Made by a program: the position numbers and the translations under genes. The notes beneath the pieces were generated by a model, which had not been told where the DNA came from, ran no database searches, and was given only the letters and a program-made list of their open reading frames with translations. A stretch of DNA of 26,209 bases, taken from CAZXNF01 sp050741255. Lineage in GTDB: Bacteria > Pseudomonadota > Gammaproteobacteria > Burkholderiales > SG8-41. Shown in pieces: positions 7,038 through 14,415 of the stretch (positions are counted from its first letter, which is position 1; every line of letters starts with the position of its first letter). The DNA lies in NCBI GenBank assembly GCA_050741255.1, contig JBOIEQ010000054.1, positions 1 to 26,209 of the forward strand, in the 5' to 3' direction.

Positions 7038-8066
7038 ATGGCGCGAAAAGCCCCGATCATGAAATCCTTCCTGCGTGTCGCTAGTCTGCTGGCGTTTTTT
7101 TTCACCGCCCCGCTTGCAGTGCGGGCGCAGGACCCGCTGCCCTCCTGGAATGAGGGTGCCGCCAAGGCGGCGGTCATGGAGTTTGTGCGGACGACCACGA
7201 CGCAGGACAGCCCCCGCTACGTGCCGCCCGCCGACCGCGTCGCCACCTTCGACCAGGACGGCACGCTGTGGGTCGAGCAGCCGATGGTTCCGCAGCTGAT
7301 GTATGTCCTCGATCGCGTGCCGGCGGTCGTGAAGGCGAAACCCGGGCTGGCGAAGGTCGAGCCATTCAGGACGGTGCTGTCAGGCAACCGCGAAGCGATC
7401 GTGAATCTGCCGGAAGCCGAACTGTTCAAGCTCCTCGCCGCCACCCTCACCGGCATGCCGGTCGAGACGTTCAACGCGGAGGTGAAGCAATGGCTCGCAA
7501 CCGCAAAGCACCCGCGCTGGAAGCGGCCCTACACCGAGCTGACCTATCTGCCGATGCAGGAACTCCTGAAGTACCTGCGCGCCAGCGGCTACAAGACCTA
7601 CATCGTCACCGGCGGCGGGCAGGACTTCGTCCGCCAGTATGCGGAAAAGACCTACGGCATACCGCCCGAGCAGGTGGTCGGCAGCGCGGAAGGCACGAAA
7701 TACGGTTACGGCAAGGACGGCAAGCCCTTCCTGACCAAGGAACCGAAGCTGCTGCTGAACGACAACAACGCCGGGAAACCGCAGGGCATCTACTTCATGA
7801 TCGGCCGTCGGCCGGTGGCGGCCGTCGGCAATTCGACCGGCGACCGGCAGATGCTGGAGTACGCCAGGGCGGGCGAGGGGGCGCGGCTGGCCATGCTGGT
7901 GCTGCACGATGATGCGGCGCGCGAATACGCCTACGGGCCGGCGACGGGCCTGCCCGCGAGCAAGGTCGGCACCTTTACGCAGGCGCTGCACGACGAGGCG
8001 AAGAAGAAAGGCTGGACGGTCATCAGCATGAAGAATGACTGGAAGAAGATTTTCGCGTTCGATTAA
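7038..8066 (+). CDS. Secreted HAD-family phosphatase
   Basis: This encodes 342 residues from the ATG at 7038, which is close behind AGGAG at 7031-7035. An ATG at 7059 would give a cleaner signal peptide beginning MKSFLRV. The signal sequence ends VRAQ, so the enzyme is periplasmic. HAD motif I is clear: FDQDGTLW with Asp72 as nucleophile and Asp74. Motif II is TYIVTGGG, and the Mg-binding motif IV is VGNSTGDRQML. Between motifs I and II lies a helical cap (about residues 80-195). The HAD fold performs phosphoryl transfer via an aspartyl-phosphate; this periplasmic subgroup probably acts as a phosphomonoesterase with unknown substrate. It reads into the foldase lipoprotein 37 bp downstream, which may be cotranscribed. 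Confidence 0.87.
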   Translation: MARKAPIMKSFLRVASLLAFFFTAPLAVRAQDPLPSWNEGAAKAAVMEFVRTTTTQDSPRYVPPADRVATFDQDGTLWVEQPMVPQLMYVLDRVPAVVKAKPGLAKVEPFRTVLSGNREAIVNLPEAELFKLLAATLTGMPVETFNAEVKQWLATAKHPRWKRPYTELTYLPMQELLKYLRASGYKTYIVTGGGQDFVRQYAEKTYGIPPEQVVGSAEGTKYGYGKDGKPFLTKEPKLLLNDNNAGKPQGIYFMIGRRPVAAVGNSTGDRQMLEYARAGEGARLAMLVLHDDAAREYAYGPATGLPASKVGTFTQALHDEAKKKGWTVISMKNDWKKIFAFD

Positions 8067-8103
8067 CATTACGGCTGTATTCCACAATGGTCAGGGGAAA
8101 AAG

Positions 8104-8964
8104 ATGAGATCGACAGGTATTTTGCTCGCCGGTGCGGCTTCGTTGCTGTTGCTGGGTGCGTGCAAACCGGCAACGGATGCGCAAACACAGGGTCCGGCTG
8201 CGGCAACGGTGAACGGCAAGGTGATCAGCCAGCGCACCGTTGACCTGATTCTGCAGCAGGCCGCGGCGACCGGCCGTCCGAATACGCCGGAAGCCCGCAA
8301 GGCCGTCATCGACCAGTTGGCGCTGCAGATTGTCCTGGCGGACGAGGCCATCAAGAAAGGGCTGGACAAGAGCCCCGAGGTCGTCGAACAGGTCGAGGCG
8401 GTAAAGCAGTCGGTGCTGGCCAACGCCTACATGCAGGACCTCGTCAAGAACACGTCGATCCCGGACGAGGCACTGCAGGCCGAATACGATCGCCTCAAGG
8501 CGACGGTCACCGGCACGGAATACAGGGCGCGCCACATCCTGGTGGAGAAGGAAGCCGAGGCCAGGGACATCATCGCCAGGCTCAAGAAGGACCCGAGCGT
8601 ATTTGCCAAGCTGGCGATGGAAAAATCGAAAGACCCCGGCTCCAAGGCGCAGGGCGGCGACCTGGGCTGGTTCGATCCGCGGAGAATGGTGCCGGAGTTC
8701 GCCGCGGCCCTGGGCAAGCTGCAGAAAGGCAAGTTCACGCTGGAGCCGGTCAAGAGCCAGTTCGGCTACCACGTCATCGCGCTGGAGGATTCGAGACCCA
8801 TCCAGGCGCCGCCGCTGGCGGAGGTGAAGCCGCAGCTCATGCAACAGATGCAGCAGCAGACGGCGATGAAGCAGCTGGAGACGCTCAAGTCCGGCGTCAA
8901 GGTGGAGATGGCCGGCGCTTCCGCGGCGGCGTCGCCAGCCTCCGCGACGGCGCCCGTGAAGTAG
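8104..8964 (+). CDS. Parvulin-type peptidyl-prolyl isomerase lipoprotein
   Basis: This encodes 286 residues. The ATG at 8104 follows the purine-rich site AGGGGAAAAAG. The lipobox LGAC (Cys20) predicts a lipoprotein. The N-terminal region contains a SurA/PrsA-like helical chaperone domain (VNGKVISQRTVDLIL onward, about residues 35-130). A rotamase (parvulin) domain follows at about residues 139-230 with the family landmarks YRARHILVEKE, GGDLGWF and SQFGYHVIALED. The C-terminus is Gln- and then Ala/Ser/Pro-rich. Such proteins help fold exported proteins, and this fits the many exported products in the window. It resembles the PrsA/EpsD group. The precise client is unknown. Confidence 0.9.
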   Translation: MRSTGILLAGAASLLLLGACKPATDAQTQGPAAATVNGKVISQRTVDLILQQAAATGRPNTPEARKAVIDQLALQIVLADEAIKKGLDKSPEVVEQVEAVKQSVLANAYMQDLVKNTSIPDEALQAEYDRLKATVTGTEYRARHILVEKEAEARDIIARLKKDPSVFAKLAMEKSKDPGSKAQGGDLGWFDPRRMVPEFAAALGKLQKGKFTLEPVKSQFGYHVIALEDSRPIQAPPLAEVKPQLMQQMQQQTAMKQLETLKSGVKVEMAGASAAASPASATAPVK

Positions 8965-9150
8965 CCCGTCTGCCCCAGCCGTTTTGCGGCACGGGGCTGC
9001 TGGTGACCGTCCGGGCAGTCATCAACACGGGAGCGCGGGAATGACGGTCGCGACTCCTGGGAGAGGGTTGATGCAAGTCAAGGTACGTCGCGGGACGAGG
9101 GGCGACAATGGCCCGGCGATCAGGCCTCCCGCCAGCGGCAGATGCTTGGC

Positions 9151-9202
9151 CCTGAGCCAAACTCGAGACAGCGCATCGTGCGTTTAATTGTGTTACGCGC
9201 TC
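9151..9202 (+). repeat. Diverged half-copy of the palindromic element found at 16247-16540
   Basis: This 52-bp segment aligns without gaps to the reverse complement of 16248-16299, with 45 of 52 positions identical by my count. It starts CCTGAGCCAAACTCG and ends GTTACGCGCTC, the same terminus that forms the inverted ends of the larger element. The other end and the middle are absent here, so it is a solo end or a decayed copy. Confidence 0.85.
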
Positions 9203-9298
9203 CAAGTCCAGTACCCGCCACGCAAGCCGCAGCGCACGGGCCATAACAGGCTCTAGGCCTTCGTTGCCGACCGGCAACCAGCATCGAATGGTTTGAAT

Positions 9299-9333
9299 AA
9301 CGGGCGGTCCTCGAGACCGTCCGTTAGTTTTTT
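9299..9333 (+). terminator. Terminator-like hairpin with T run
   Basis: An 11-bp stem, AACGGGCGGTC (9299-9309) with GACCGTCCGTT (9315-9325) and one G-T wobble, has a 5-nt loop and is followed by TTTTTT at 9328-9333. It could end transcripts coming from the foldase gene 330 bp upstream or isolate the SYLF gene. Confidence 0.65.
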
Positions 9334-9393
9334 CACCACCAATGCCACTGGCGGCGTTCGTGGATTTCGGAATTTCATGTCAAGGAGAAAGCC

Positions 9394-10026
9394 ATGCAAA
9401 GCCTACGCACTGTCATCGCTGCTGTCGCGGCCACCGCAAGCCTGTTATCCGGTTCCGCCGACGCCGCCGAATGGTCCTGGGACCCGATGAAGGACGTCGA
9501 GAACGTGCTGCCCGCCGGCGCGCCGAGCGAACCCAAGATCATCCAGGCGCGTCAGCAGATCCAGGAAGTGAGCCACGATGGACTCTCGGCTCTTTACGAG
9601 GCGGCTCCGGGCGCGCGGACCATTATCGAACACGCAGCAGGTTACGCGGTGTTCAGCACCTTCGGCATCAAGGTGTTCTTTGCCGGCGGCACCAACGGCA
9701 AGGGCATGGTCGTCAACAACCGCACGCACCGCAGGACGTACATGCGCATGGTCGGCCTGCAGGCCGGGCTGGGGCTCGGCGTCAAGAAGGACCGGCTCAT
9801 CTTCGTGTTCGAGACGCAGTCCGCCCTCAATGCCTTCATCAACCAGGGCTGGGAGTTCGGCGCCTCGGCGTCGATCGCGGCGGCGGCCGACAACCAGGGC
9901 GGCTCACTTGCGGGCGCCGCATCGGTGTCGCCCGGCGTCTACCTCTACCAGATCACGTCCACCGGTCTCGCCGCGCAGATCACCGCGTCCGGCACGAAGT
10001 ATTTCAAGGACGACGACCTGAACTGA
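9394..10026 (+). CDS. SYLF-domain (Ysc84-type) lipid-binding exported protein
   Basis: This encodes 210 residues. The ATG at 9394 follows AAGGAGAAAG. The signal peptide ends ADAA at about residue 25. The mature protein carries the SYLF/Ysc84 pattern: a helix with IIEHAAGYAVFSTFGIKVFFAGG, then GKGMVVNNRTHRRTYMRM, GLQAGLGLGVKKDRLIFVF, and ALNAFINQGWEFGASASIAA. This domain binds phosphoinositides in yeast and plants. Bacterial exported versions are of unknown role, probably lipid-associated in the envelope. It has its own perfect terminator downstream and a terminator-like hairpin upstream, suggesting a single-gene transcript. C-terminal residues read KYFKDDDLN. Confidence 0.9.
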   Translation: MQSLRTVIAAVAATASLLSGSADAAEWSWDPMKDVENVLPAGAPSEPKIIQARQQIQEVSHDGLSALYEAAPGARTIIEHAAGYAVFSTFGIKVFFAGGTNGKGMVVNNRTHRRTYMRMVGLQAGLGLGVKKDRLIFVFETQSALNAFINQGWEFGASASIAAAADNQGGSLAGAASVSPGVYLYQITSTGLAAQITASGTKYFKDDDLN

Positions 10027-10052
10027 TTTCCAGGGAGGCCTTGCCCGAGACC

Positions 10053-10081
10053 GCGCGCGCCCGCCAGGGCGCGCGCTTTTT
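10053..10081 (+). terminator. Rho-independent terminator of the SYLF gene
   Basis: A perfect 10-bp GC stem, GCGCGCGCCC (10053-10062) and GGGCGCGCGC (10067-10076), has a 4-nt loop GCCA and is followed by TTTTT at 10077-10081. It is 27 bp after the stop codon. Confidence 0.9.
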
Positions 10082-10117
10082 CGTTCAGCACTTCAATCAG
10101 GGATAATCCGCCCGGTC

Positions 10118-12565
10118 ATGAGCCGCCGAAACAAGCCGCGCCGCGGAGGCGTATCGTCTTCCCGGCCCCGTGCCGCGGCTCCCGCGCCCGCGTCCGGCCC
10201 CGACCCGTCAGCCGCTCCCGGCCGCCGCGGGGCGATTGTGGCCGTCGCGGCACTGCTCGCGGCCGTTGCCGCAATCCTCGTTGCCTTTTTCGTCGCGCGG
10301 CCGCCCGTGCCGGACGTCGCCGCGCCGGAGATACCCGTTGGCCCGGTTACACCCGCAGCCTACGTCGGCGGGCAGGCTTGCGCCGCCTGCCACGCGCCGG
10401 AGCACGCCGCGTGGAAGGGCTCTCACCATGATCTTGCGATGCAGGTCGCGAACGAACAGACGGTGCTGGGCAACTTCGCCAACGCCAAATTTACTGCCGG
10501 TGGCGTCACCAGCACTTTCTTCAGGCGCGACGTGCGCTACTACGTCAACACCGACGGTCCGGACGGCAAGCTCGCGGATTTCGAGATCAAACATACTTTC
10601 GGCGTCACGCCGCTGCAGCAATACCTGATCGAGCTGCCGGGCGGGCGGGTGCAGGCGCTGGGGATTGCGTGGGACAGCCGCCCGCAGGCGCAGGGCGGGC
10701 AGCGCTGGTTTCATCTCTATCCGGCGCAGCCGCCAAAGGCCGGCGACCGGCTGCACTGGACCGGGCTCGACCAGAACTGGAACTACCAGTGCGCGGATTG
10801 CCACTCCACCAATCTGAAAAAGAACTACGACGCGGGCAAGCGTGAGTTTCACACGACATGGTCCGAGATCAACGTGTCGTGCGAGGCCTGCCACGGCCCC
10901 GCTTCCAATCACGTGGCGTGGGCGAACAAGGCAGGCGACTGGCAGCGCTTCGGCGGCCGCGGCAAGGGGCTGCAGGAAGTACTGGACGAACGTCGCGGAG
11001 TCACGTGGGCCATGAACGCCGCGACTGGCAATGCCGCGCGCAGCACGCCACGTCCGGGCGGCGTGCGCGAAATCGAGACCTGCGCGCGCTGCCATGCCCG
11101 GCGCGGCCAGTTCGGCGACGATCTCGTTCACGGCAAACCCTTCGCCGACACCTACCGGGCGGCGCTCCTCGAGCCCGGGCTCTATTGGCCCGACGGCCAG
11201 CAGCGGGACGAGGTTTACAACTATGGCTCCTTCCTGCAGAGCAGGATGTTCGCAAAGGGCGTGACCTGCGGCGACTGCCACGAGCCGCATTCGCTCAAGC
11301 TGCGTGCGCCGGGGAACGCGGTCTGCGCACAGTGCCATCTGCCCGCCAGGTACGACGGGCCGCAGCACAGTTTTCATGCCGCCGGATCAAAGGGCGGCGA
11401 ATGCGTTGCCTGCCACATGCCGACGACGACCTACATGGTGGTGGATCCGCGTCACGACCACTCGCTGCGTATTCCGCGGCCCGACCTGTCCGTGAAGCTG
11501 GGGACGCCGAACGCATGCAATCAGTGCCACCGGGACAGGAAGCCGGAATGGGCCGCCGCGCAGGTTGAAAAATGGTACGGCCATGTGCCGGCAGGCCATC
11601 AGCGCTTCGGCGCCGCCCTGCATGCGGCGGACCGCGATGCGGCCGGCGCGGCGGCCTCACTGCGCGACGTCGTGGCTGACGGCGAACAGCCGGCCATCGC
11701 GCGCGCGAGCGCACTGGCAAGATTGGGTGGCGGCGGAGTGAACGACCCGGCGACTCTGGAGCTGGTGAAGCGGGCGCTGAACGATGCCGACGCCCTGGTG
11801 CGCCGCGCGGCGGCAGGCGCGCTCGCGCAGGCCGATCCGGCGATGCGCGCGCAGTTGCTGGCCCCGCGCCTCTCCGATCCGGTACGCGGCGTACGGATGG
11901 AGGCGGCCCGGGGGCTGGCCGGCGCCCCGGAGGCGCAACTGCCGGCCGCGGACCGCGCGGCGTTCGGCAAGGCGATCGACGAGTACATCGCGGCGGAACG
12001 CTTCAATGCGGACCGCCCCGAGTCCGTGACAAATCTGGGCACGCTGGCAATGGAGCGCGGCGACGCGGAGGAGGCCGCGGCGCAGTTCAGGCGTGCGCTC
12101 GAACTGGATCCGGCCTATGCGCCGGCTGCCGTCAACCTCGCCGACCTGTACCGGGCGCTGGGTCGCGAGGCGGACGCCGACCGGGTGCTCCGCGCCGCGC
12201 TCGCGCGTGCGCCGCGGGACGCCGCCCTGCATTACGCGCTCGGACTGTCGCTGGTGCGGCAGAAACGGGCCGGCGATGCGGTGACCGCACTCGCGCTGGC
12301 GGCGCAGCTTGCACCGGACAGCGCACGCTACGCCTATGTGCATGCAGTGGCGCTCCACGGCGCGGGCAAAGTGCCGGCCGCGATCGCGGCGCTAGAGAAA
12401 GCGCACGGGCGCTTTCCGGCCGAGCGTGACGTGCTGGAAGCGCTGGCCGCGTTCGAACGCGACCGGGGCAATCGCGCCGCCGCGTTACGCTGGGCGCAGC
12501 AACTGGCCGCGCTGGCGCCGGGCGATCCACAGACGCGTCAGTTGGTGCAATCGCTGCAGCGGTGA
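10118..12565 (+). CDS. Membrane-anchored octaheme cytochrome c with HEAT-like and TPR repeats
   Basis: This encodes 815 residues. A basic/Pro-Ala N-terminus leads to one hydrophobic anchor (about residues 39-60, IVAVAALLAAVAAILVAFF). Eight CXXCH haem c sites follow: C88AACH, C225ADCH, C255EACH, C322ARCH, C384GDCH, C403AQCH, C429VACH and C467NQCH. The spacing recalls the cytochrome c554 / multiheme nitrite-reductase superfamily. From about 505 to 605 the chain turns into HEAT-like helical repeats (ALARLGGGGVNDPATLELV; DADALVRRAAAGALA; DPVRGVRMEAARGLA). From about 620 to 790 TPR units appear, for example AAAQFRRALELDPAYAPA. The haem domain should face the periplasm and carry electrons or reduce a small substrate; the repeats suggest a protein partner. 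The substrate is unknown. The third DUF3313 lipoprotein follows 60 bp downstream. Confidence 0.9.
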   Translation: MSRRNKPRRGGVSSSRPRAAAPAPASGPDPSAAPGRRGAIVAVAALLAAVAAILVAFFVARPPVPDVAAPEIPVGPVTPAAYVGGQACAACHAPEHAAWKGSHHDLAMQVANEQTVLGNFANAKFTAGGVTSTFFRRDVRYYVNTDGPDGKLADFEIKHTFGVTPLQQYLIELPGGRVQALGIAWDSRPQAQGGQRWFHLYPAQPPKAGDRLHWTGLDQNWNYQCADCHSTNLKKNYDAGKREFHTTWSEINVSCEACHGPASNHVAWANKAGDWQRFGGRGKGLQEVLDERRGVTWAMNAATGNAARSTPRPGGVREIETCARCHARRGQFGDDLVHGKPFADTYRAALLEPGLYWPDGQQRDEVYNYGSFLQSRMFAKGVTCGDCHEPHSLKLRAPGNAVCAQCHLPARYDGPQHSFHAAGSKGGECVACHMPTTTYMVVDPRHDHSLRIPRPDLSVKLGTPNACNQCHRDRKPEWAAAQVEKWYGHVPAGHQRFGAALHAADRDAAGAAASLRDVVADGEQPAIARASALARLGGGGVNDPATLELVKRALNDADALVRRAAAGALAQADPAMRAQLLAPRLSDPVRGVRMEAARGLAGAPEAQLPAADRAAFGKAIDEYIAAERFNADRPESVTNLGTLAMERGDAEEAAAQFRRALELDPAYAPAAVNLADLYRALGREADADRVLRAALARAPRDAALHYALGLSLVRQKRAGDAVTALALAAQLAPDSARYAYVHAVALHGAGKVPAAIAALEKAHGRFPAERDVLEALAAFERDRGNRAAALRWAQQLAALAPGDPQTRQLVQSLQR

Positions 12566-12625
12566 TCCCGGTCGCATGTCCGTGCGACGAATAAGTGATA
12601 ATCGGGCCACTTTCAGGGAGTGATG

Positions 12626-13486
12626 ATGAAGAACGTTCCAACGACACCAAAAAGCATTGCCCGGCGCACAGTCATCGCGGCGGCGTTGATCGCCTGCGGT
12701 CTGCTGGCCGGCTGTGAAACCTACAACGCGATGATGGGCAGCGGCACGAGCGTCACGGCGACCGACAGCAAGCGGCTGACCAAGAGCGGTTTCCTCTCCG
12801 ACTACGCGCGGTTGCGGCCCAATCCGCTGGCGCAGGACATCGAATGCTGGCGTGAGGCCGGCCTCGATGCGAAGCAATACGACAAGGTCATGATCGCGCG
12901 CATCGTCGTGACGCTCAAGGCAGGCAACCCGGAGGTCAAGGAAGATCCGATCGATCCGACCGATCTGAAAACACTGACGGATTATTTTTACGACGCCATG
13001 GTCAAGGCGCTGAAACCGCAGATGGCGGTCGTCGACAAGCCGGGGCCCGGGGTCGTGGTGATCCGGATCGCGCTCACCGATCTCGTGCCGACGACGGTGA
13101 CCGACAGCCTGGCCGGGACGCTCATTCCTTACGCGTTCATCGCGGAAGCGGGCTCGGGCGCGGCGACCGGCCGGCCCGTGGGTTCGACGCCGTACATGGG
13201 CGAGACCGGAATGGAGATGCAGTTCCGCGACGGGGCGACGGGCAACATCCTCGCCGAGTGCCGCGATACGCAGATCGGCCGCAAATACGCTTCGGACATG
13301 AATCAGGGCGCCGTCGGCGCGGCGCAGACCTGGGCGAGCGGCTACATGAATTCGTTCCAGGCGTGGTCGTACGCGAAGAACGCCTTCGACAAGTGGTCGC
13401 TGATCGTGGCGACGCGCTTCGCCGAACTGCGCGGACTGAAGCCGACGCCGACGCCGGCGTCGGCGCCCGTGCCGCCGCCGAAGTGA
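12626..13486 (+). CDS. DUF3313 family lipoprotein (third copy)
   Basis: This encodes 286 residues. Of three possible starts (GTG 12620, ATG 12623, ATG 12626), the last is best placed behind AGGGAG at 12615-12620. The lipobox LAGC (Cys31) predicts a lipoprotein. DUF3313 landmarks are TKSGFLSDYARL, YDKVMIARIVVTL, PGPGVVVIRIALTDLVP, GSTPYMGETGMEMQF and QIGRKYASDM, ending in a Pro-rich tail (PTPTPASAPVPPPK). Nearly every landmark is shared with the DUF3313 lipoprotein at 3661-4509, so the two are close paralogs about 8 kb apart. This copy is paired with the octaheme cytochrome rather than with the lipase. A GATAAT hexamer 28 bp upstream could be a -10 element. The gene ends at a bidirectional terminator. 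Confidence 0.88.
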   Translation: MKNVPTTPKSIARRTVIAAALIACGLLAGCETYNAMMGSGTSVTATDSKRLTKSGFLSDYARLRPNPLAQDIECWREAGLDAKQYDKVMIARIVVTLKAGNPEVKEDPIDPTDLKTLTDYFYDAMVKALKPQMAVVDKPGPGVVVIRIALTDLVPTTVTDSLAGTLIPYAFIAEAGSGAATGRPVGSTPYMGETGMEMQFRDGATGNILAECRDTQIGRKYASDMNQGAVGAAQTWASGYMNSFQAWSYAKNAFDKWSLIVATRFAELRGLKPTPTPASAPVPPPK

Positions 13487-13511
13487 CCGGTCCCGCCGTC
13501 TCGATGTAATG

Positions 13512-13538
13512 AAAAAGGCCGCGATCGCGGCCCTTTTT
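13512..13538. terminator. Bidirectional terminator between DUF3313 (+) and PIN toxin (-)
   Basis: The perfect 16-bp palindrome GGCCGCGATCGCGGCC (13517-13532) is flanked by AAAAA on the left (13512-13516) and TTTTT on the right (13534-13538), so it can terminate in both directions. It lies 26 bp after the DUF3313 stop. A near-identical terminator ends the tctC gene at 14328-14357. Confidence 0.88.
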
Positions 13539-13596
13539 CATGCGGGTGAAGGTGCTCAATCGAGCCGCTCGTTCACCCGTTTCCGCATGTCCCGCC
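13512..13596 (-). repeat. Duplicated terminator plus tctC 3' end, copy 1 (gene remnant)
   Basis: These 85 bp match 14330-14415 at nearly 90 percent identity with a single 1-bp gap. Read on the - strand, the part at 13596-13556 encodes RDMRKRVNERLD followed by TGA. This is plainly the end of a Bug-type binding protein, compared with RDVQKQVNVRLD in the intact tctC. No upstream part of such a gene is present. The match stops at 13596, exactly where the stop codon of the PIN toxin gene (13599-13597) begins. Confidence 0.85.
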
Positions 13597-13998
13597 TTAC
13601 TTGCGGATATCCTCGAGAAACGCCCGCAACGACACGATGGGGATGCCTTCAAATGTGCCGAGGGCGAGCATGGCCCGGTCCCCGGTAACGATGACTTCGG
13701 CGCCACCGGCCAGCGCGCATTCCAGAATGCGGTTGTCGGGCTCGTCTTTCAGCACGGCAACGGCCTTGCGCGTCTGCACGACTTCGCCGACTTCCGCCAG
13801 AAACACGGCGACACGCGCCAGTTCGTCCTGCGCGCGGTCGAACTTGCGGGCAAGGACGCCGAGCACTTCGAGAATGATCGGTTTGGAAACGACAAGTTCG
13901 ACCCTGCCTTCGACGGCCGACAGGAGCGCTTTTTCGGCCTGTCCGCCCGGTAACGCGAGAGCGGAGACGAAGATGTTGGTGTCGAAGACGGCCCTCAC
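13597..13998 (-). CDS. PIN-domain toxin (COG1569-type putative toxin-antitoxin component)
   Basis: This encodes 133 residues from the GTG at 13998-13996, which overlaps the antitoxin stop codon in a GTGA arrangement. A longer frame exists upstream but runs through the antitoxin gene. The N-terminus RAVFDTNIFVSALALPGG carries the first acidic PIN residue (DTN). Other landmarks are a conserved acidic position in SKPIILEVLGVLARKF, the DEPDNRILECALAGGAEVIVTGD core with further metal-binding acids, and ML-LGTFEGIPIVSLRAFL. The family consists of Mg-dependent ribonucleases that cleave RNA. This subgroup is annotated as PIN family toxin component rather than classical VapC. Translational coupling to the RHH protein supports a toxin-antitoxin pair. 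The stop abuts the tctC-tail repeat. Confidence 0.88.
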   Translation of the reverse strand: MRAVFDTNIFVSALALPGGQAEKALLSAVEGRVELVVSKPIILEVLGVLARKFDRAQDELARVAVFLAEVGEVVQTRKAVAVLKDEPDNRILECALAGGAEVIVTGDRAMLALGTFEGIPIVSLRAFLEDIRK

Positions 13999-14231
13999 GA
14001 GCCGAGGAGGCGTTCCAGATCGCGTTCGCTCAGTACGCCTTTTTCCTTTGCTTTCCTGGACCAATAGCCTTGGATGCTGCGTAGGTCGGTTTTGAGCCGC
14101 GCCGCACGCGTGCTGCGCAGGGCGTCCTGGATGACCGCGCTGAGCGTCTTCCCCTCTGTTCGTGCGATCTCTTCCGCTTCGCGCGCGAGCGCGGGCGGAA
14201 GGGAAATGGTTTTCTTGACGGCAGTGACCAT
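13995..14231 (-). CDS. Ribbon-helix-helix antitoxin
   Basis: This encodes 78 residues from the ATG at 14231. The N-terminal ribbon KKTISLPPALAREAEEIAR with the following helix GKTLSAVIQDALRS is a CopG/Arc-type ribbon-helix-helix DNA-binding domain. The C-terminal tail (LRSIQGYWSRKAKEKGVLSERDLERLL) is the charged antitoxin segment expected to wrap the PIN toxin. It is the first gene of a two-gene operon read leftwards and overlaps the toxin start by 4 bp. A palindrome over the promoter region at 14249-14271 is the likely binding site for autorepression. The alternative, an orphan RHH regulator, is less likely given the overlap with the PIN gene. Confidence 0.88.
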   Translation of the reverse strand: MVTAVKKTISLPPALAREAEEIARTEGKTLSAVIQDALRSTRAARLKTDLRSIQGYWSRKAKEKGVLSERDLERLLGS

Positions 14232-14248
14232 GGCGGGACCCCGGATTG

Positions 14249-14299
14249 CTGGTGAGAATAATTACCACCAGTATAGCGAAGCCCCGCGGATGGCGTAAA
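14249..14299 (-). promoter_or_regulatory. Candidate promoter and operator of the RHH/PIN module
   Basis: On the - strand a TTTACG (14299-14294) and a TATACT (14275-14270) are separated by 18 bp. The inverted repeat CTGGTG (14249-14254) and CACCAG (14266-14271), with 11 bp between, starts inside the -10 and extends toward the antitoxin start. It is well placed for autoregulation. Confidence 0.55.
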
Positions 14300-14327
14300 G
14301 CCAGGGCGAGTGCGGGATGGCGGCAAT

Positions 14328-14357
14328 AAAAAAAGGGCCGCGATCGCGGCCCTTTTT
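14328..14357 (-). terminator. Terminator of the tctC-type gene (potentially bidirectional)
   Basis: The perfect palindrome GGGCCGCGATCGCGGCCC (14335-14352) has a run of A on the left (14328-14334), which is a T run when read on the - strand, and TTTTT on the right. It begins 17 bp after the tctC stop and separates that gene from the toxin-antitoxin promoter. Confidence 0.88.
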
Positions 14358-14415
14358 CATGCGGATGAAGGCGCTCAATCGAGCCGCACGTTCACCTGCT
14401 TCTGCACGTCCCGCC
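14330..14415 (-). repeat. Duplicated terminator plus tctC 3' end, copy 2 (intact gene)
   Basis: This is the second copy of the repeat described at 13512-13596. Here it includes the functional terminator and the last codons of the intact tctC gene (RDVQKQVNVRLD and stop). The repeat lies on the same strand in both places and brackets the RHH/PIN module. Confidence 0.85.

Larger units (their letters stand above)
8965..9393. other. Intergenic stretch with a repeat remnant and a terminator hairpin
   Basis: No convincing gene is present in these 429 bp. The short open frames here have no family resemblance. The stretch holds a 52-bp copy of one end of the palindromic element (9151-9202), a small hairpin GTTGCCG-ac-CGGCAAC at 9263-9278 and a terminator-like hairpin at 9299-9333. 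No clear promoter for the SYLF gene could be identified. Confidence 0.6.

Noticed and set aside
8984..9187. A 67-residue open frame ending in SQTRDSASCV
   Set aside because: Its end is translated from the repeat copy at 9151-9202, and the same peptide arises from the element at 16247, so it is a repeat artefact rather than a gene.
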